Positions 33,483 through 36,305 of a stretch of 36,305 nucleotides of DNA are shown here, piece after piece. The notes below the pieces were generated by a model, which had not been told where the DNA came from, did no database searches, and saw only the letters and a program-made list of their open reading frames with translations. Origin of the DNA: Cryomorphaceae bacterium (lineage in GTDB: Bacteria > Bacteroidota > Bacteroidia > Flavobacteriales > Schleiferiaceae); NCBI GenBank assembly GCA_007116495.1, contig SKIJ01000147.1:1-36305 (forward strand), written 5' to 3'. How positions within the stretch are numbered: position 1 is the stretch's first letter; each line of letters starts with the position of its first letter. Made by a program: the position numbers and the translations under genes.

Positions 33483-34167
33483 CGGTAACGGCCAGCTCAA
33501 TGGACACGTAAACAGTAACGGCCACCTTCACGTCGAAGACGACCACATATTCAATGGAAAAATAGACACACCGATGGTGGAAGGCGCCTTCGATATGAGC
33601 GATGAAGAAAAAATGGATCGCATCGCCGATAAAGTAGCCGATATCTTATCCATTTTAGGTCTTGACCTTACCGACGATAGCCTGCGTGATACGCCGCATC
33701 GCGTTGCAAAAATGTACGTAAAAGAGGTGTTTTCCGGTTTGAACCCGGCCAATAAACCCAACGTGCAGATGTTTGCCAATTCTTACGGCTACAAGCGCAT
33801 GCTGGTTGAGCGCGACATCACACTTCACTCTTATTGTGAACACCACTTAGTCCCCATTATCGGTAAAGTCCACGTATCTTACATCAGCAACGGACACGTG
33901 ATCGGTTTGAGTAAAATCAACCGTATTGTGCGTCACTTCGCGAAACGTCCCCAAGTTCAGGAGCGACTTACCGAGCAAATCGCCCGCGAACTCAAAAACG
34001 TGCTTCAAACCGAAGATGTGGCCGTAGTCGTCGATGCCGAACACTTCTGCGTGATTACCAGAGGGATTGAAGACGGGCAATCTTCCACCGTTACCTCTCA
34101 TTTCTCCGGAGCATTCTCCGATCAAAAAACCAGAGAGGAGTTCTATCGCCAATTGGATTTAAAATAA
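33445..34167 (+). CDS. folE: GTP cyclohydrolase I with Asn/Gly/His-rich N-terminal extension
   Basis: Converts GTP to 7,8-dihydroneopterin triphosphate, first step of folate and biopterin synthesis; 240 aa from the chosen start. Zinc ligands are Cys131 and His134 in YCEHHLVP and Cys202 in HFCVITRG, at the spacing of E. coli FolE. Other landmarks are DTPHRVAKMYVKEVFSGL and GLSKINRIVRHFAKRPQVQERLT. The first 43 residues are low-complexity (NGNGQLNGHVNSNGHLH) and not part of the usual fold; a start at ATG 33574 would omit them and the 38-bp overlap with PTPS. It may be a second FolE beside a housekeeping one elsewhere. Confidence 0.94.
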   Translation: MKPQEISSKSVLNGNGQLNGHVNSNGHLHVEDDHIFNGKIDTPMVEGAFDMSDEEKMDRIADKVADILSILGLDLTDDSLRDTPHRVAKMYVKEVFSGLNPANKPNVQMFANSYGYKRMLVERDITLHSYCEHHLVPIIGKVHVSYISNGHVIGLSKINRIVRHFAKRPQVQERLTEQIARELKNVLQTEDVAVVVDAEHFCVITRGIEDGQSSTVTSHFSGAFSDQKTREEFYRQLDLK

Positions 34168-34178
34168 AAAATACTGTC

Positions 34179-34877
34179 ATGAAAGATAAGAATATATTGA
34201 TTATCGGAGGAAACTCCGGTATAGGTGAAAAATTAGTAAAACGATTGTCCGAAAAAGGCGCCAACATATACGCTGCCAATCGCAATGGTTTTAGCAGTCT
34301 GCCGTCCGGTATTCACATTCAAGAAGTGGATGTAACTGCTGATGAATTTACCCTAAACTTACCCGATGAATTGCACGGGCTCGTCTACTGCCCGGGAAGC
34401 ATCAATCTAAAACCCTTTGATCGCATCAAACTTGACACCTACATGGATGACATGAATGTCAACGTTTACGGTGCGGTAAAGGTGTTGCAACAAGCGCTTC
34501 CCGTGATGCGTAAAACCGGCAATGCGTCTGTCATCGGATTTTCAACCGTAGCGGTCAATACCGGTATGCCTTTTCACGCATCGGTAGCTGCCGCAAAAGG
34601 GGCTCTGGAAGGACTCTTTCGTTCACTGGCCGCGGAATATGCACCGAAAGTACGTTTCAACATCATAGCGCCTTCGCTTACCGATACCCCCATGGCTAAA
34701 GGTCTGCTTGGTAGCGACCGTAAAAAAGAAGCTTCCGCCGAACGACATCCGTTGAAGGCAGTGGGAGAGGCCGATCAAATGGCTGCCATGGCACAGCTGT
34801 TACTCTCCGACGAAGGGGCGTGGATCAGCGGGCAAACCATGCACATCGACGGCGGAATGTCCAACCTAAAACCCTAA
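34179..34877 (+). CDS. SDR-family oxidoreductase without the catalytic tyrosine
   Basis: A 232-aa short-chain dehydrogenase fold. The cofactor motif is IGGNSGIG (Gly10-Gly16), the NNAG-like strand reads YCPGSI, and Asn95-type helix (MNVNVYGAV) is present. In the catalytic region Ser122 (FSTVAV) and Lys140 are kept, but the YxxxK position reads V-A-A-A-K, with Val136 in place of Tyr. The sequence PFHASVAAAKGALEGL resembles a group of SDRs that I recall beside photolyase genes. The end is GQTMHIDGGMS. By position it could do the sepiapterin-reductase step on the PTPS product, but the missing Tyr makes ordinary SDR chemistry doubtful. Confidence 0.87.
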   Translation: MKDKNILIIGGNSGIGEKLVKRLSEKGANIYAANRNGFSSLPSGIHIQEVDVTADEFTLNLPDELHGLVYCPGSINLKPFDRIKLDTYMDDMNVNVYGAVKVLQQALPVMRKTGNASVIGFSTVAVNTGMPFHASVAAAKGALEGLFRSLAAEYAPKVRFNIIAPSLTDTPMAKGLLGSDRKKEASAERHPLKAVGEADQMAAMAQLLLSDEGAWISGQTMHIDGGMSNLKP

Positions 34878-34883
34878 TCCATA

Positions 34884-35489
34884 GTGCGACACATCCAACC
34901 AACCGATCTCTCTGCCAACGATCGCTTCTATAAAGTTGCGTTTTTTAATACCATGTCCGGCATTCGCACACCGTTTATGGTCGGCACAAAAGGCAACGTA
35001 GCCAACTTAGGACTTTTTAACTCCATTGTACATATTGGAGCCAATCCACCACTGTTGGGTATGGTGTTTCGTCCACCTACCGTTCCCCGTCACACCTTGG
35101 AAAACATCCTCAACAACGGATGGTACACGCTCAATAGTGTCACGGAATCGTTAATTGAAAAAGCCCACCAAACGTCGGCGAAGTACGATCGTGACGCATC
35201 CGAGTTTGAGGCTGTTGGTTGGAAACCGCACTACGAAAAAGAAATTCCGGCGCCTTTTGTCGAGCAGAGCCCATTGAGGATGGCCTTGCAATTTGTCGAA
35301 AAACACCACATCACCGCCAACGATACCATTTTTTTGGTGGGTGAGGTCAAGCATATTTGGATTGACGAACAAGCCATCGACGAATCGGGTGAAATCCTCC
35401 ATGACGTCTTAGACACTATATTGGTTAGCGGTCTTGACGCCTATTACTCGCGTAAAAAAATCAGCAATCAACCCTATGCCCGTCCATGA
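34884..35489 (+). CDS. flavin reductase-like FMN-binding protein
   Basis: A 201-aa protein of the flavin reductase-like (DIM6/NTAB) split-barrel family, starting at GTG 34884-34886, 6 bp after the SDR stop; no ATG fits better. Features are MSGIRTPFMVGTKGNVANLGLFNSIVHIGANPPLLGMVFRPP near the start (FMN-binding loop) and TLENILNNGWYTLN. Members bind FMN and reduce flavins or act as monooxygenase partners. Its stop codon overlaps the photolyase start as ATGA, so it is tightly coupled to it. It could supply reduced flavin to photolyase or reduce a pterin; both are inference. Confidence 0.82.
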   Translation: MRHIQPTDLSANDRFYKVAFFNTMSGIRTPFMVGTKGNVANLGLFNSIVHIGANPPLLGMVFRPPTVPRHTLENILNNGWYTLNSVTESLIEKAHQTSAKYDRDASEFEAVGWKPHYEKEIPAPFVEQSPLRMALQFVEKHHITANDTIFLVGEVKHIWIDEQAIDESGEILHDVLDTILVSGLDAYYSRKKISNQPYARP

Positions 35490-36305
35490 ACGTTCACGTA
35501 CACTGGTTTCGAAGAGATTTACGGCTAAAAGACCACCGCGCGTTGGCAAAAGCAACCAATGAAGGTGAGAGTCCGGTGTTGCCGTTGTTTATTTTTGATA
35601 CCAACATCCTCGATGCTTTAGAAAACAAAAAAGATCAGCGGGTGCATTTTATCCATTGTACCTTGGAAGATATGCGCAAAAGGCTCCATGAGCTTGGGTC
35701 GAGCATGCTGATTCGTTACGGTAATCCCATAGACATTTGGAAATCGATCGTGGAAGAATACGATATAACCTCCGTTTCAGTGGTACGCGATTACGAACCG
35801 TACGCACACGAACGCGACAAGGAGGTTTACGATTTCCTTGAGTCCAGAAATATCCGTTTTACCGGGTGTAAAGACCAAGTCATTTTTGAAAAGTCGGAAA
35901 TTACCAAAAACGATGGGGGATATTATTCGGTGTTTACCCCATACAGCAAGTCGTGGAAAGACGCTTTAACCAAAGATCACTATGCAGAGGCCAAGGTTAA
36001 TATGGACGGTTTTTTTAAGACCAAGCCGTTGCCAATGCCCACTTTAAAAGACATGGGTTTTGAGGAAACCGACGTACGCTTGTTTCCCTCCAAAGATGTA
36101 TCCGACGACATATTAAATCACTATCACGAAAAGCGCGATATTCCGTCGGTAAAAGGGACATCTCGTATGAGCGTACACCTGCGCTTCGGAACGGTATCCA
36201 TTCGTGAATTGGTGAGACGTGCCTTGTCGACCAACGAGACTTTTCTCAATGAACTCATATGGCGCGATTTTTATCAAATGACGCTGTATCACAACCCGGA
36301 ATCTC
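35486..36305 (+). CDS. deoxyribodipyrimidine photolyase, class I type, cut by right edge
   Basis: Light-driven repair enzyme for pyrimidine dimers or a related cryptochrome; 273 residues present, C-terminus missing. It begins MNVHVHWFRRDLRLKDHRAL, the family's signature, followed by the alpha/beta antenna domain to about residue 130. The FAD domain starts near 205, with GTSRMSVHLRFGTVSIREL (223-241) and NELIWRDFYQM (255-265). Glu256 and Trp259 correspond to E. coli Glu274 and Trp277, which contact the dimer, so CPD photolyase is more likely than a sensory cryptochrome. The ATG overlaps the flavin reductase stop by four bases. Confidence 0.93.
   Translation, partial: MNVHVHWFRRDLRLKDHRALAKATNEGESPVLPLFIFDTNILDALENKKDQRVHFIHCTLEDMRKRLHELGSSMLIRYGNPIDIWKSIVEEYDITSVSVVRDYEPYAHERDKEVYDFLESRNIRFTGCKDQVIFEKSEITKNDGGYYSVFTPYSKSWKDALTKDHYAEAKVNMDGFFKTKPLPMPTLKDMGFEETDVRLFPSKDVSDDILNHYHEKRDIPSVKGTSRMSVHLRFGTVSIRELVRRALSTNETFLNELIWRDFYQMTLYHNPES

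Overview
The window is chromosomal DNA of a member of the Bacteroidota, most likely order Flavobacteriales. The evidence is the gene content (a TonB receptor paired with a DUF4249 lipoprotein, DUF3276/PUR protein, C10 peptidase lipoprotein, flavobacterial crt genes with a MerR regulator and ECF sigma factor) and the promoters, which repeatedly fit the Bacteroidota pattern TTTG-N19..21-TAnnTTTG and lack clear Shine-Dalgarno sites. I cannot name the genus.

Layout. 1-603: 3' part of a lipase-like gene on the minus strand, lacking its 5' part and richer in GC than its neighbour, next to a degenerate 8-bp repeat. 668-7272 (minus): a tetR-tolC-adaptor-RND efflux operon. 7392-7869 (minus): tRNA-Glu and rpsT as one unit with promoter and terminator. 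7911-9375 (minus): a copper-type HMA lipoprotein and heme A synthase. 9626-12739 (minus): an AddA/RecB-like helicase-nuclease. 12960-13667 (plus): a soluble orphan histidine kinase. 13818-15116 (minus): a C10 peptidase lipoprotein. 15347-15434: eleven perfect copies of an 8-bp repeat directly after the stop codon of the next gene. 15439-19633 (minus): two secreted amidohydrolases with three domains, two of them degenerate. 19707-21350 (plus): recN. 21391-21741 (minus): a PUR-family protein. 21942-25165 (plus): a TonB receptor and DUF4249 lipoprotein. 25210-26125 (minus): two small membrane proteins.

From 26421 to the right edge, all on the plus strand, lies a light-response region: a CarH/LitR-like MerR regulator, a SulP transporter, an ECF sigma factor, crtI-crtB-idi, then PTPS-folE-SDR-flavin reductase-photolyase. 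The first pterin enzymes would make dihydroneopterin triphosphate (FolE) and 6-pyruvoyl-tetrahydropterin (PTPS, with the animal-type C-x5-HGH signature rather than the QueD one). The SDR could then reduce the product, although it lacks the usual catalytic tyrosine. The cassette ends in a class I photolyase cut by the window edge. A reduced-pterin supply tied to light defence is my main functional proposal.

Two regulatory signals stand out that gene annotation does not show. First, the tetR efflux promoter and the TonB receptor promoter 14.5 kb away carry the same 33/34-bp element with the same spacing to the -7 box and from the -7 box to the start codon, so the TetR protein probably controls both operons. 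Second, a long palindrome upstream of the MerR gene and an inverted repeat around the sigma-factor promoter share the half-site TTGTTTA and the same 18-nt arm spacing, which suggests a common operator for the light regulon. All calls are from reading the sequence; no database search or computation was run.
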